Origin: Centrapalus pauciflorus
Taxonomy: Eukaryota; Streptophyta; Magnoliopsida; Asterales; Asteraceae
DNA: 64,000 nt
Assembly: GCA_020465985.1 (NCBI GenBank)
Contig: JAANYP010002947.1
Span: 969,501 to 1,033,500, forward strand
Direction: 5' to 3'
Part shown: in pieces, positions 47,966 through 62,449 of the stretch
Layout of the letters: each line of letters opens with the position of its first letter
Position numbering within the stretch: the first letter of the stretch is position 1
Translations under genes and position numbers: made by a program
Notes under the pieces: generated by a model
Told to the model about the DNA's origin: nothing
What the model saw: the letters and a program-made list of their open reading frames with translations, nothing else
Databases searched by the model: none

Positions 47966-48352
47966 ACAAGTTAAATGGTGAATTTAAAATGTTTAAGCAG
48001 TTTGGTTCTCTATGAAGTAGACGAATCGGAGTTTGAAGAGAGGGAAGGAGAAGGAGCCCTCGACCGACAATAACAATTTAAAGGGTGAATTTAAAATATT
48101 TAAGCAGTTTGGTTCTCTATGAAGTAGGCGAATCGGAGTTTGAAGAGGGGGAAGGAGAAGGAGCCCTCGACCGGCAACATATAGAGTAGGATTTATTCAA
48201 TCACATACTTTGGGCTCCCAGAATATGGCGCCCTTGGGGCTTTCTATTTGATTGTATCGAAAGGCCCAATGATTTGGGATTTCCCTATTGGTCCAGGTCA
48301 TTCGGGGCAAGCAGATCATTTATGATAAAGAGGATGAGCTTCAAGAAAATGG
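47966..48352 (+). pseudogene. ycf2: Nuclear copy of part of plastid ycf2, partly tandem-duplicated
   Basis: From 48003 one frame reads an LYEVDESEFEEREGEGALD segment, and from about 48193 LFNHILWAPRIWRPWGFLFD, IERPNDLGFPYWSRSF and, after a one-base loss, a DKEDELQEN-type line. These match a conserved stretch of the chloroplast Ycf2 protein. The first acidic segment and its AT-rich leader occur twice with a period of 107 bases (47966-48072 and 48073-48179). An in-frame TAG at about 48187 and the frameshift near 48301 show it is not functional. It is a NUPT located inside the right arm of the foldback element. Confidence 0.82.
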
Positions 48353-48729
48353 GGACTTATCAGGGGAAAAAAAAATAAAATGTGGACTTAATCAAAAAAA
48401 ATTTATACTTTGATGGTTTTTTGCATACTTTTTTTTATTTCTAAATATATAAATAATGAGTTATAAATTCAGAAATAAACAAATCAACATTTATTTACAT
48501 TGATTTATCAGTTTTTGAATTTATAAATAATGACTCAAAAATTCAAAAGTAAGTGAAGCAATATATAAAATAAGTGAATCAATATTTAAAATTAGTGAAT
48601 CGTTAATTAGTGAATTCACATGTCTTAAGATATATTTAACTTATTACAATAACATAAGCGCGTACACACACAGATATATTTACATTTGAAATATTTTTTT
48701 ACATCATGTTGAACTCTGAGAAAGCAAGT

Positions 48730-48732
<3 letters not shown>

Positions 48733-48798
<66 letters not shown>

Positions 48799-48810
48799 TG
48801 TGTGTGTGTT
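48733..48810. repeat. (GA)n(GT)n microsatellite
   Basis: About 32 GA units followed by seven GT units. Confidence 0.93.
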
Positions 48811-49384
48811 CTGGATAGCTGAACAGAAGAAGAAGCTAAACAACCAAGGAATTTAGTACAAAAATCATTGTGAACTGTTGCCTAAAAGTTGGTATTGAGT
48901 TTTACCAAAAGGTAATGGTGCATTTAGCAAACGGAAATTTTAAGTTTGTAGTTTTTAATAAGATTGAAAACATGATAGTTTTTAGAAAACACATTTTAGA
49001 GATGTAAATGTGTTTAGACGTCTTATAAATATTTTTTACGTTTTTAATTTTCACTTCCCTTTACAACATAAATTTGGATGACTAGATTAAGTACAAAAGG
49101 TGAAAACCTCAAATGTGTTTTCATTTTACTTATAAATTTGAAAGCTAAAAATCAAAATTTAAAACTGAAAACATAATAAAAAAACAATGGATCTGAACGT
49201 GTTTTCCGGAAATCCTTGTTTTCGATGAATTTTTGGTCGAAAACAGGTCAAATAAACGGGCCCGAAGGGTTTTGTAGAGAGAGAGTGTACGTGATGGTTG
49301 AATGAAACCCTTTAAAACATGTTTTGCTTATAAAATGTGTTTTTAAAAAAAAAAAAAACCCCACATTATTTTCATATTTATTGA
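48811..49384. other. Intergenic, nothing firm
   Basis: AT-rich sequence. A segment from about 48917 to 49262 has MITE-like ends but the pairing was too weak to call. Confidence 0.45.
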
Positions 49385-49990
49385 AAATAGAGAATTTCAT
49401 ATATACTCTTCCAAAACTTCATAATATCATATATACTCAACTCAAAATTTTAATATCATATATATCTTTCCAAAACATCATAATATCATATATACCCAGT
49501 TTTAATTACTAATATCACATATATCCCTCTTAAACATCATTAATATCATATATATCCAAATTCATTAATTTAATTATTTTTATATCATTTAAAACTTATA
49601 ATCAATATAGCTTATTGATTAAGGACCATTATACCCCTACTTATTTCTTCTTTCAACTAAACTTCAAAATATCATATTTATCCAACTTAAATTAAAATAT
49701 CATATCCTTTATAATAATTTTATATAATTTATGTTTTTAAACTTTAGTATATAAATTCTTCATAGTAAAACAAGTTAACAATAACAATAAAAAAGTTGTA
49801 CTATGTTTTTGCTCGTTTGTAATCAAATCGTATCGTCTTATTAAGTTTTCTTATTTGTTTTTTCCTTCAGTTTTCTATATACAATTAACTGATTACATAT
49901 TATATTCTTTCTTTTCTTTTTTTTTTTCCAAATTTTATAGTTGTATTGCGTTTTATTTTTTTTAATTTATTATATATTTTTTGTTTTCTA
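49385..49990 (+). repeat. Dispersed repeat with ATATCATATATAYCC sub-repeats, copy 2
   Basis: It is inverted relative to 11046-11670. The first 190 bases are five or six units of about 35-40 bp containing ATATCATATATA. Then come ACCATTATACCCC, TTTCAACTAAACTTCAAAAT and TGCTCGTTTGTAATCAAATC lines in the same order as copy 1. No coding potential is seen. Confidence 0.6.
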
Positions 49991-50172
49991 AATACATTAG
50001 TTTCTTTTTTTTTTTCAAGTTTGCTTTCTTTTATAATTATTGTTTTTTTAGTTTGCTTTTTTTCTTCTTTTTTTATATTTAATCTATTATATGAGTTATA
50101 ACTTGTTATCCAATGTTATTAATTGTATATATTTTGTGTTAACGTTAACATTATATATATTTTAGGGATTAT

Positions 50173-52612
50173 TGTAACACCATAACTCTAAATAATAATA
50201 ATAATAGAAATTTTATAATAATTCTAACGAAAATTCGGCATGACCCATTCGTAATGTCAATAAACCAACCTGTATTTCCTGTTCCTAACAGACTTCAAAA
50301 TAAATTTCAAATATATCAAATCCCCAATTACAAGTTCTCCAAAACGAATCAAAGGTTTAAGCGCTTATACGCCCATGGATCTATCTAACAATACATAATG
50401 TGACCATCGCCCAAAATACACAATTCTATGACCACCATATTCAAGTACACTACACAAAATGGAATAAAATACATCACCATTCATCAAGCTTAACTAATAA
50501 ATTCATGATGAAATATAACAAAATGGTGATCTACTCCCTTCCCAAAATAAAACATAAGTATTTGTACCAAAAGAGTCTAACGATCACAGTCCTTTACTTC
50601 AACCCTTGCTCGATTCAACCTTCTCCTTCCCTTTACCTTCTATTCCTGAAAATGTAAATCAACTAAATGGTTAAGCAAAATGCTTAGTGAGCGACTAGGT
50701 CAATAATGCACCACAGTCAATAGTGATTCGGTAAATAAACCTGCAGGGCGTGAATCATCAAATTGATAACGTTATTATATATCAGATATCAAAAAGAAGA
50801 TGGGACATATCAAGAGGGAGACTCTTGATAGTGTCACGACAACACTACACACTATGAGTACATCCAGGGAATGTGTAGCACCAAAAATCATCGGGGCCCG
50901 CAGTACCCGGCATCGTACTCACGCCAATCAATGAAGTACGGCATCATACTCCGAGGTTATCAGTAGTATGGCTATAATGTACATTACACACAGTAATGTA
51001 CTATATCATAAATAATGTAATAATCATGTACATGTGAAGACTATCCATATAAGTCAAGTAAAGTAGAGCATAAGTATAAATATCATGAACAAGAAATGAG
51101 ATACAATGCCAAAGAATGAACAACATAAGCATATGAAAGAAGCAAGTGTTATGTCATAAGAGTACATATTAACACTAGCACTCACTGTTGAAATATAAGC
51201 CAACACAATATGTGGCCAAAAGTTAGTAAAGTCTCGCCCCAAGCTTCAACGGTCGTCGAAGTTAGCTAAGAGATACCTAGACATAGCATACAATCATCAA
51301 GCACGTTAAAAGTCAAGAATAACTCCTTATCATGGCTTTTATTCATTTTCATGAACTTGTAATCATGGTCCATGTTCCTTAGAATATCTCTCAATTACGG
51401 TTTAATGGTTAAAATGATCAATTATCATGTTTTAGCATGTGATTGGTGATTCTAAGGCTTAAGCAACCAACTCAACAATTTGTGTGGCATAACCACACAT
51501 TTTCGGTTCCTTCAAGAAAGCTTCAAACATCATTTGAAAGACTTATAAGTTCCTTAATCCTAATTTGGCTTTACAATACTTTAAACCCTTAATTTAGAAG
51601 TGCAAAACACGTATAAGACCCAAGCCAAACCGACCAATGCTCAAAACGACTTTTCCATTTCAGGTTGATGGTCACGCCATGACCAGAGGAGGGTCGCGGC
51701 GCGACCACTGGTCTGCAGCCCCACACAGGACGTTTTTCATGGCTGCACTTTCCCATTCTTGCTTATACTCCTCATATGCAACTTATACAACTTGAATCCT
51801 TTCTAATATGCTTCAAATACACATTCTAAACATCTTTAAACCATTTTAACATCATTGAATTCAACTATTGATTTCTAAATGTCTAGGATAGATCATCAAT
51901 ACTCCCCATTTAAGTTCTTGGGTTTTGATACCAACATAACCATGAGATGCTTTAGAAATCAAGTTAAAAATGTTTAAGCATGCTTATAACCTATTTTCTT
52001 CATACTAGATAATCAAGTTTTCTCATATTTCTTTTTAATTGCTAAACCCCCAATCTTCCATTGGTGAGTTAAGCTCAAGATGAAGAAGTTGATACATCAT
52101 AATAGAGATTGAAGGTAGAAGTTACTTACCGAGATTCTCCTTTCTTCTCCTAAAAACTCAGATTTGTGAAGCCTTCTTCCCCAACTCAATGAGTCCTCCA
52201 AAAACGTGGGTAATGAAAGAAGAGGAAGACTTATATAAAATGGTGATGAACTCTCTAGGCCAATCAAGAACTCTCTCTTTAAAAAAATCTGATTTTATTT
52301 TCCTTAAATTGCAACTTAGTCCCTATCTTCATTTTATTCTTTATATATTGGCCACAATGGTTGATTTCTTATATTTATATCTTCATATTATGCTAAAATC
52401 TTATTCTAAATAATTAGAAACATTTATTATTATATTTATTTATTTATTTATTTTTTTTTGTTTGTAGGGTACAAGTCCTTAAAGCACGTTTATTATATAT
52501 CTAGCTATTTATCACCCTTGATAGAATTATCCATCTCATAAATACGAATCAGTTGGATACTAAAATAGGGACTTAATAATATATAGGGGTACCTAAAATG
52601 ACGGATGTTACA
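50173..52612 (-). repeat. 3' LTR of the Tekay-type provirus, 2440 bp
   Basis: It is bounded by TGTAACACC and GATGTTACA on the plus strand. It shares many lines with 57683-60049, for example TTCATCAAGCTTA, GTGATCTACTCCCTTCCCAAA and CATCGGGGCCCGCAGTACCC, but differs elsewhere. It contains a GTCGCGGCGCGAC palindrome. Confidence 0.9.
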
Positions 52613-52627
52613 ATTCTTCCCCCGTTG
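52613..52627 (-). other. Polypurine tract of the Tekay-type provirus
   Basis: The minus-strand purine run AACGGGGGAAGAAT adjoins the 3' LTR. The neighbouring AAGATTCCG..CGGAATC resembles the same position in the gag-only element at 4535. Confidence 0.8.
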
Positions 52628-52647
52628 AGAAGATTCCGCCCACGGAA

Positions 52648-55600
52648 TCACTTTGATGTAAACAGCTCCGGGTATTTAGCCATCATTTCTGCCTTTGTCT
52701 CCCATGTAAGGTGTGCACCACGGTGATGCTTCCATTTGACAAGAATCATCTCAATCTCTTTATTTCGGAGCTTCTTCACCTTCTCACCTTGAATTGACTC
52801 GGGTTCCTCCACGTATCTTAGCTTATTGTCAATTTGGACATCAGTCATTGGCACAGCCGAATCTGGTTCAACAAGGCATTTTCGTAGATACCCCACGTGA
52901 AATACATTATGAATCCCCGCTAACTCTTCTGGCAACTCCAGACGGTAGGCTTGTGATCCGATTTTCTCTAGAATCTTAAAAGGTCCGATGAATCGAGGTT
53001 TTAATTTTCCCCGCCTTCCAAAACGAAGTACTCCTTTCCACGGTGAAACTTTCAACATCACATAATCATCTACTTTAAAGTCAACTGGCCTGTGCTTCTT
53101 ATCTGAATAAACTTTCTGCCGATCTTGAGCTGCTTTAAGTCGATCTCGGATTAACTTGATCTTATCATGGGTTAACTGAAGAATCTCGGGTCCGGACAAT
53201 GGCTTCTCACCTGCTTCTTGCCAACAAGTCGGAGTCAAACACTTCCGACCATATAATGCTTCAAAAGGAGGCATTCCAATTGATGAATGGTAACTGTTAT
53301 TGTAAGTAAACTCAACCAATGGTAGGTGAGTATCCCAACAACCACCAAAATCAATAATACATGCCCGTAATAGATCTTCAAGAGTCTGAATGGTGCGCTC
53401 ACTTTGACCATCGGTTTGCGGGTGATACGCCGTACTCATTTTAATTCGAGTACCCAAAGCTTGCTGGAAACTATCCCAAAAACGAGAAGTAAAGCGAGAA
53501 TCACGATCTGATACAATTGACTTAGGAATGCCGTGGCGGGAAACGATCTCGTTAATGTAGATTTGAGCTAACCGCTCCAGAGAATAAGTCTCTCGAAAGG
53601 GAATGAAGTGAGCTGTCTTTGTGAGGCGATCGACTATTACCCAAATACTGTCATGCTGGCGCAAAGTCTTTGGCAACTTAGTAACAAAATCCATAGTAAT
53701 ATGATACCACTTCCATTCCGGAACCGGAAGTGGCTGCATACTACCATAGGGCTTTTGGTGCTCAGCTTTGACTTGCAAACATACCAGACATTTCTCCACA
53801 TAACCTCCGACATCACACTTCAATCCTGGCCACCAATACTCCGCTTTCATGTCTCGGTACATTTTGGTACTACCGGGATGATATGAATATCTGGAATTGT
53901 GTGCTTCTTTCAACAAAATCTCACGTAGTCCGCCTAACTTCGGAATCCAAATTCGCTCCTTATAAGTCTTTAACCCAAGTGAGTTATCGGTTAGCAAAGG
54001 AACTTGCCCGACCAGGCGTTCGGCTTTAAGATTCCCAACTTGTAATGCTTCACCTTGCCATCTCCGTATGTCATCAACGATTGACGGTCTGACCGATACA
54101 TAATTAAGCACATAGTGAAGAGCTTCTTTTCGATCACTGTACATCTTTCGACTAAGGGCATCAGCCACTACATTGGCTTTACCGGGGTGGTAAAGGATTT
54201 CACAGTCAAAATCCTTAATCAACTCCATTGCTCGCTGCTGTCTCATATTAAGATTCGGTTGATCAAAGATATACTTCAGACTTTTGTGGTCGGTATAGAT
54301 TTGGCAACGAGTGCCATACAGATAATGCCGCCACAATTTTAAGGCAAAAACCACCGCCGCCAACTCCAAATCGTGAACCGGATACTTCTTCTCATAATCT
54401 TTCAGTTGTCGCGAGGCATAAGCGATAACTTTTCCCCGTTGCATAAGCACACAACCAAGGCCCGAACCTGAAGCATCACTATAAACCACCAAGTCCTCGT
54501 TGCCTTCAGGCAAAGCAAGGATCGGGGCATTCACCAAACAAGTCTTTAAAGTTTGAAAGGCTTTCTCTTGCTCATCAGTCCATACGAAAGCAGATTTCTT
54601 TTTAGTGAGGGAGGTCAAAGGCACTGCGATTTTAGAGAAATCGCGAATGAAACGCCGATAATACCGGCCAATCCGAGAAAACTCCTTACTTCAGATGCAT
54701 TCTTTGGTTGCTCCCAATTTCGGATTGCCTCAACCTTGGACGGATCAACTGATACTCCACTTTCAGAAATGACATGCCCCAGAAACTGAACTTTCCTTAA
54801 CCAAAAGTCACATTTGGAGAACTTGGCATACAGCCGTTCTCGTCTAAGAGTCTCCAACGTTTCGCGTAAATGCATAGCATGCTCGGCTTCTGACTTTGAA
54901 TAGATCAAAATATCATCTATAAACACGATGACCGACTTGTCTAACATGGGCCGACACACTCGATTCATAAGATCCATAAATGCGGCCGGTGCGTTAGTGA
55001 GTCCAAACGGCATTACAAGAAATCGTAATGTCCATACCGGGTCCGAAATGCTGTTTTCGGCACATCCTCTTCTCTTACTTTCAATTGATGGTAACCCGAT
55101 CTCAGATCAATCTTGGAAAAGTAGGAAGCGCCTTGCAATTGATCAAAAAGATCATCTATGCGCGGCAGAGGATACTTGTTACGAATAGTCACCTTGTTAA
55201 GCTCCCGGTAATCAATACACATTCGTAGTGACCCGTCTTTCTTCTTGACAAATAAAACTGGCGCTCCCCACGGTGAAGAGCTTGGTCTAATAAATCCCTT
55301 GTCGAGTAATTCTTGTAGCTGAGTCCACATTTCCTTCATTTCTGATGGAGCTAGACGATACGGAGCACGGGCTATGGGAGCCGCTCCAGGAACCAAATCG
55401 ATCCCAAATTCAACTTGCCGATCTGGGGGTAGTCCTGGCAATTCATCTGGAAACACATCGGGGTACTCCCGCACTACTGGTACTTCGGATAATTGGGGCT
55501 GCTCGTTCTTTGTGTCCACCACAACCATTAGATAACTAGGGCATCCCTTGCTAAGGCAGCGTCGGGCCTTAGCAACTGATATGACATTCACACCTCCATG

Positions 55601-57277
55601 GCGCCTTTCACCGTATACAAACACCTTTTCACCTTCAGGAGTCATCAGTTGAACTATTCGTCTATTACATAGAATAGTTGCTTCATGAGAAGCTAACCAA
55701 TCCATCCCGAGAATCACATCAAACTCTCTCATTTCCATGGGAAGTAAATCAACAGAAAACTCATGATGATCTAATTTAAGTAAGCAATTTCGATATACAG
55801 TAGTAACATTAATGGATTTTCCGTCGGCTATTTCAACATCAAAAGGAACAGATAGCATAGAAGGCATGGTAGTAAGCTTGCTAGCAAACGAATCAGATAC
55901 AAATGATAAACTAGCACCGGAATCAAAAAGTACTTTAGCAGGAAAAGAATTCAGTAAGAAAGTACCCATGACGAAATCTGGCGCATCCTTAGCTTCATCG
56001 GCAGTCAATTGGAAAGCTCGAGCCTTTGCTCGCGGTGGGTCGTCTCTCTTTGATTGGGAGGAAACACCCCCGGCATTGGGCTTCGACACTGACCCTTTGC
56101 TTTCCTCAAGTTTGGAAGCTTTGCAGAGTTTGGCCAAATGACCGGTAAGACCACATCGGAAACAAGGATCATTTCTTTTTGGACAGCTTGGACGAAGGTG
56201 TCCAACTTCCCCGCAGCAGTGACAGGTAGGATTTGCCAAATTACAAGTTCCAGAATGCATTTTCCCGCAAGTGGAACATGGCCTTCGCGATTCGGATGAT
56301 GAAGATCTGGCTTGAGATCTTGATTGAGACTGATTTTGTGGCCTGGATGAAGATTGAGCAGGAATACGAAACTTAAAAGAATTCTGAGATGGACGATTAA
56401 CATTTTGAGAATTTTCATTCTTCGCTTTCTTAGGAGGTGGCAGATCAGGATCAACACGGGATACTTCATACTCCCTAAGTAATGCAAATTCTACCGCCTT
56501 ATCAAACGAAGGCACATCGCGATTCTTTACAAACTCCCGGATGTCCTTACGAAGGCCCTCGACGAAATAATAAGCCTTCTGTTTATCATCAGAAATCAAT
56601 TCCCTTGCAAATTGTGATTTGGCATTATACTCCCTAACATACTCATCCACACTTCGAGTCCCTTGATGTAGATTGAGAAATTCCCTTTTCAGCTTCTGTA
56701 CGGACACTTCGGGGCAGAATCGCTTGTTGAAGCGGGTTTTAAATTGTTCCCAAGTCATGGTCTCTATAAGATCAGCTCCAACAGTATCAGTAATGTCATC
56801 CCACCATACTAATGCTGCACTTTTCAACAGACTTGATCCATACTTGACTTTGTTCTCGTCATTTACCTTAGTCACCCAAAACAATCTTTCAATATCCTTT
56901 ATCCAATCGTGAGCTTTTTCGGGGTCAATACTTCCATGAAATTCAGGTGGTCTACATCCCATGAAATCTTTATACAAACAACCCTTCTTACTTGATTTGG
57001 AGGAGGATTCACGCTTAGATCTTTTCTTGCCTTTCTCTTGATCATTACCACCATCTTTTTCCATGCTATTACTAAGTGTGGCTTGAATTACCTCTACGTG
57101 ACTAGCCATCATAGCTTCTTGACGGCGAGTATGCTCCTCTAACATCTTTGTCATCCTACCCAGAAGACGTAATTCTCTAGCATTAAATTCTTCATTATCA
57201 GAAGATTCTTCACGATCATCACTTTCTGGTCCTCGACCGATGTCTTGGTCGCTTTCCCCACTAGGATTATTCTCCAT
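52648..57277 (-). pseudogene. gag-pol: Gag-Pol polyprotein, two frameshifts, otherwise near complete
   Basis: Domains in order: Retrotrans_gag (PPEFHGSIDPEKAHDW, SLLKSAALVWW, FLNLHQGTRSVDEY); zinc knuckles CSTCGKMHSGTC, CHCCGEVGHLRPSC and CFRCGLTGHLAKLC; aspartic protease with LFDSGASLSFVS; reverse transcriptase (MCIDYRELNKVTIRNKYPLP, VFIDDILIYS); RNase H (VYSDASGSGLGCVLMQ, TDHKSLKYI); integrase with an HHCC zinc site (YHPGSTKMYRDM..CLVC) and DDE region (MDFVTKLPK, SDRDSRFTSRFW, YHPQTDGQSERT); and a chromodomain-like tail (VKWKHHRGAHLTWETKAEM). Single-base losses break the RT at about 55015 and 54661, splitting it into three frames. Such a provirus could not make Pol itself. The family normally supplies reverse transcription and integration in cytoplasmic particles and the nucleus. 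Confidence 0.9.
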
Positions 57278-57386
57278 CTAACAAATAGATATATAAGAAT
57301 ATTGGGTTAAAAGCATAGAAATTTCTTATTTCCTATTTCCTACCCCATCCTAGGCAAGATCATTCCTTACTTATTACTATTAATCA

Positions 57387-57682
57387 NNNNNNNNNNNNNN
57401 NNNNNNNNNNNNNNNNNNNNNNNNNNNNNNNNNNNNNNNNNNNNNNNNNNNNNNNNNNNNNNNNNNNNNNNNNNNNNNNNNNNNNNNNNNNNNNNNNNNN
57501 NNNNNNNNNNNNNNNNNNNNNNNNNNNNNNNNNNNNNNNNNNNNNNNNNNNNNNNNNNNNNNNNNNNNNNNNNNNNNNNNNNNNNNNNNNNNNNNNNNNN
57601 NNNNNNNNNNNNNNNNNNNNNNNNNNNNNNNNNNNNNNNNNNNNNNNNNNNNNNNNNNNNNNNNNNNNNNNNNNNNNNNNNN
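57387..57682. other. Assembly gap (296 N)
   Basis: Undetermined bases lie between the gag 5' region and the right LTR of the Tekay-type provirus. The PBS and the start of the 5' LTR should fall here. Confidence 0.99.
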
Positions 57683-60049
<2,367 letters not shown>

Positions 60050-60775
60050 CAAGAAGCTTGGGAAAGACATCATGAAGAACAAGAGCGCAAATGGTACCAA
60101 GACTTGGCTACATACTTAACAACTGTAATTCCAACAATCTGGCGATGTCGATGAAGAAGACTCGGACAATGATGAGGAACATTCGGACCATGATGAGTAG
60201 TTTGTTTAACAACTTTGAATATTAGATGATTTGTTAGTTTAACTTCAAATGTTGATGATTTTAGGTTGTTACTAAATTTTGTACCTTGTTTTATTGTTTT
60301 ATGAAGTTGAAAATTTTTATGAAAATCTTTTATGGTTAATTTATGAATTGATTAAAAACACAGGTAAATTAAAAAAAAAAGGAAAAGAAAATTGTCTGTA
60401 TTTATTATTAATTACTTTCTGGGACAACATATGGGTACAAAAAGTACTCATTAATTATTATATATCAGTTACAACCTGGGATGATAAGTTGTTTCTAAAA
60501 GTAAATTATGTATTAAATAATTAATTTTTTTTGGACAGCATGTGGTCACAGAATGTAATTAATTATTATAATTAAAAATTGTTTTTAGAGATAACATGTC
60601 CCAAAAAGTATTTTCTTTTAGAGACCACGCGCTGTTATTCCAAGCGAATCCTTAGGCACCAGCTTTCTGAAACGAAAGCTTTTGGGACGACTGTGGTCTC
60701 TAATATCTTTTGGGATGACTTTTTGATGTTTTGGGACGACTTTTGTGGTTTCTAAAAGTCATTTTTCTTGTAGTA
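60050..60775 (+). mobile_element. Terminal part of a CACTA transposon
   Basis: The segment ends ATTTTTCTTGTAGTA, the complement of the CACTACAAGAAAAA terminus with the last base changed. Subterminal GGGACGAC/GTGGTCTCTAA words repeat near 60600-60760. At the left, 60050-60210 reads like the tail of a CACTA-encoded protein (QEAWERHHEEQERKWYQDLA), then after a frame change an acidic DEEDSDNDEEHSDHDE end. The 5' part was replaced by the LTR ending at 60049. Confidence 0.72.
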
Positions 60776-60794
60776 AAAATCCAATTTCAGTGAA

Positions 60795-60966
60795 GATCGG
60801 GTTCTACTCTGTTGTGAGTAGAAGCCATTGTTGCAATGAATAACGGGTCCTGAACTAAATTGAACAGGAGCCATTTGAATAGAAGCCCGGGTTCTAGTCA
60901 GAATTAACTAGAAACTAATTTGAGTTGAAAATCGGGTTCTAGTCTATTATAACTAGAAGCCTGTAA
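60795..60966. repeat. Four tandem imperfect palindromes CGGGTTCTAGTC..ACTAGAAGCC
   Basis: Units near 60797, 60842, 60897 and 60933 each have a CGGGTTCTA-like left half, a short AT loop and a TAGAAGCC-like right half, spaced about 36-55 bases. They lie between the CACTA end and the Copia gag relic and may be the degraded end of that gag. Confidence 0.5.
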
Positions 60967-60978
60967 TCTGCAAAAAAA

Positions 60979-62080
60979 TCAAGATGTCTTTGGTATCCAA
61001 ACCGATTTGTATCCAGACTTGTTAGCACTTTTGGGTACCCATTTCAAAACGGGTTTTGGTACCCCACTTGTACTTGGGTTTAGGTACCCAATGCAGATTA
61101 TAACTATCAGCTTCTCTCTCAAAAGCAGAAAACAAAGTTCTTTGAGTATTAGAAAATTGAATATTTGAATTTCTAAAGAAACTTGAATTTGAATGATCAG
61201 ACTCTTGCGAACTCTTCTTTTTGAAAAACTGTCTGGTTCTTGCATGTTTCTGATAATACATGGTGTTTTTCTGTGAAAATGTTTTCTGATTAGAATGACC
61301 AGTATTTTCAGAAACTTTAGGAAAATTTGACTTTGAAGATTCACTGGTGTAAATCTTGACCGGAAGTTGTTCAACAATTTTATCTTTGCCTCTGTGTGTA
61401 TCTTTAACAAATACTTAAGTTTAAAAACTGAAGAAGAATCAATCTTAGGAGTTTTAGTTAGATTCTTTTCACTTTCATAAGATAAATCAGATTGATCAAC
61501 TTTAGGTTCAAAACAAACTGAAGAAATCTTAACCTCTGATTCTTTTGAAGAAGGAGAATCAGTAAATTTTTTAGAAAGATGAACAATTTGATCTTCTAAT
61601 CCTTTCATGATGACCAAATATGACTTTCTGTCATCATCACATGATTGGAAATCAGTTTTGAAAGATTGTTCTTTAAGTAAGAACACCTTTCTCTCATCTT
61701 CAAACAACTTAGATTTCTCTTTGAAATCTTGTTCTTTAAGTAAGAACTCACTTCTTTCCTTCTCAAGTAAATCTTAGTTAATGAATACTCCTTTTCAAGT
61801 GCAAAAAATTCTTCAGTCTTGTTTGAAACATAATTTTGATCAGAATGACTTGTCTTTGAAAGAGTTTCTTCAAGATCTTTAACTTTCTTGTAAAGGTCAG
61901 ATCTTTCAGGCAAAAGATATTTCAGTTGAGTTGCTGTCTGAAAATTCTCTTGTTTTAGCTCATCAAGTTCTTTATTCAACTCAGATATTTTCAAATTAAG
62001 AGCAGTACTCTCAGAATTTTGTTTGACTTTTAAGCTCTAAATTTCTTCTTTCAGTATTGATACATCACGTAAAGCAGGAG
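60979..62080 (-). pseudogene. gag: Ty1/Copia Gag relic (coiled-coil rich), frameshifted
   Basis: Minus-strand frames share a coiled-coil part (ISELNKELDELKQENFQTAT, DLYKKVKDLEETLSK) and a tail with repeated WVPK/WIPK words (VLKWVPKSANKSGYKSVWIP). This resembles the long Gag of SIRE-type plant Copia elements. At least two frame changes occur (near 61640-61780 and 61250-61420), and an in-frame TAG near 62040 interrupts the upstream part. The frame runs up to 62080, where the LTR of another element cuts in. Confidence 0.58.
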
Positions 62081-62433
62081 TGTTGTTGATGAATCCCAGA
62101 TAATATCAGCACATTTACGATCAATAATCACTCACAAACAGAATTTACACTCAATGATTGTGTAATGATTAAAGAACAAGACAAAGAGAATAAGAATAAT
62201 AAAAGCGACGGCTGGACAGAAAACCGTGTAAATGAATTCAAATTGTCAACTGTGATTTCACCAAACCCTAGGAGCTATTACATAGGGTGAACTAATTAAG
62301 TTTCAAGGAATTGCACTTTGGCCCCTTGAACTTTAAATACAAATAAACTTGCTAGAAATAAATTACAAAACAAAACATTCTATAAATAATTATTACAAAA
62401 TAAATCCACAAGATCGAAATTTAATATCTAACA
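62081..62433 (-). repeat. 3' LTR of a Copia element extending beyond the window
   Basis: On the minus strand it starts TGTTAGATATTAAATTTCGA and ends CATCAACA or CAACAACA, about 350 bp. A PPT adjoins at 62434. It is inserted within the older Copia gag relic on its left. Confidence 0.72.
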
Positions 62434-62446
62434 ATCTCCCCCTTTT
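62434..62446 (-). other. Polypurine tract of the Copia element
   Basis: AAAAGGGGGAGAT on the minus strand directly precedes the LTR terminus TGTTAGAT. Confidence 0.82.
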
Positions 62447-62449
62447 CGA

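Noticed and set aside
48917..49262. Possible hAT MITE (GGTGCATTTAGC.. / ..TAAACGGGCCC)
   Set aside because: Terminal pairing is too weak and flanks do not match.
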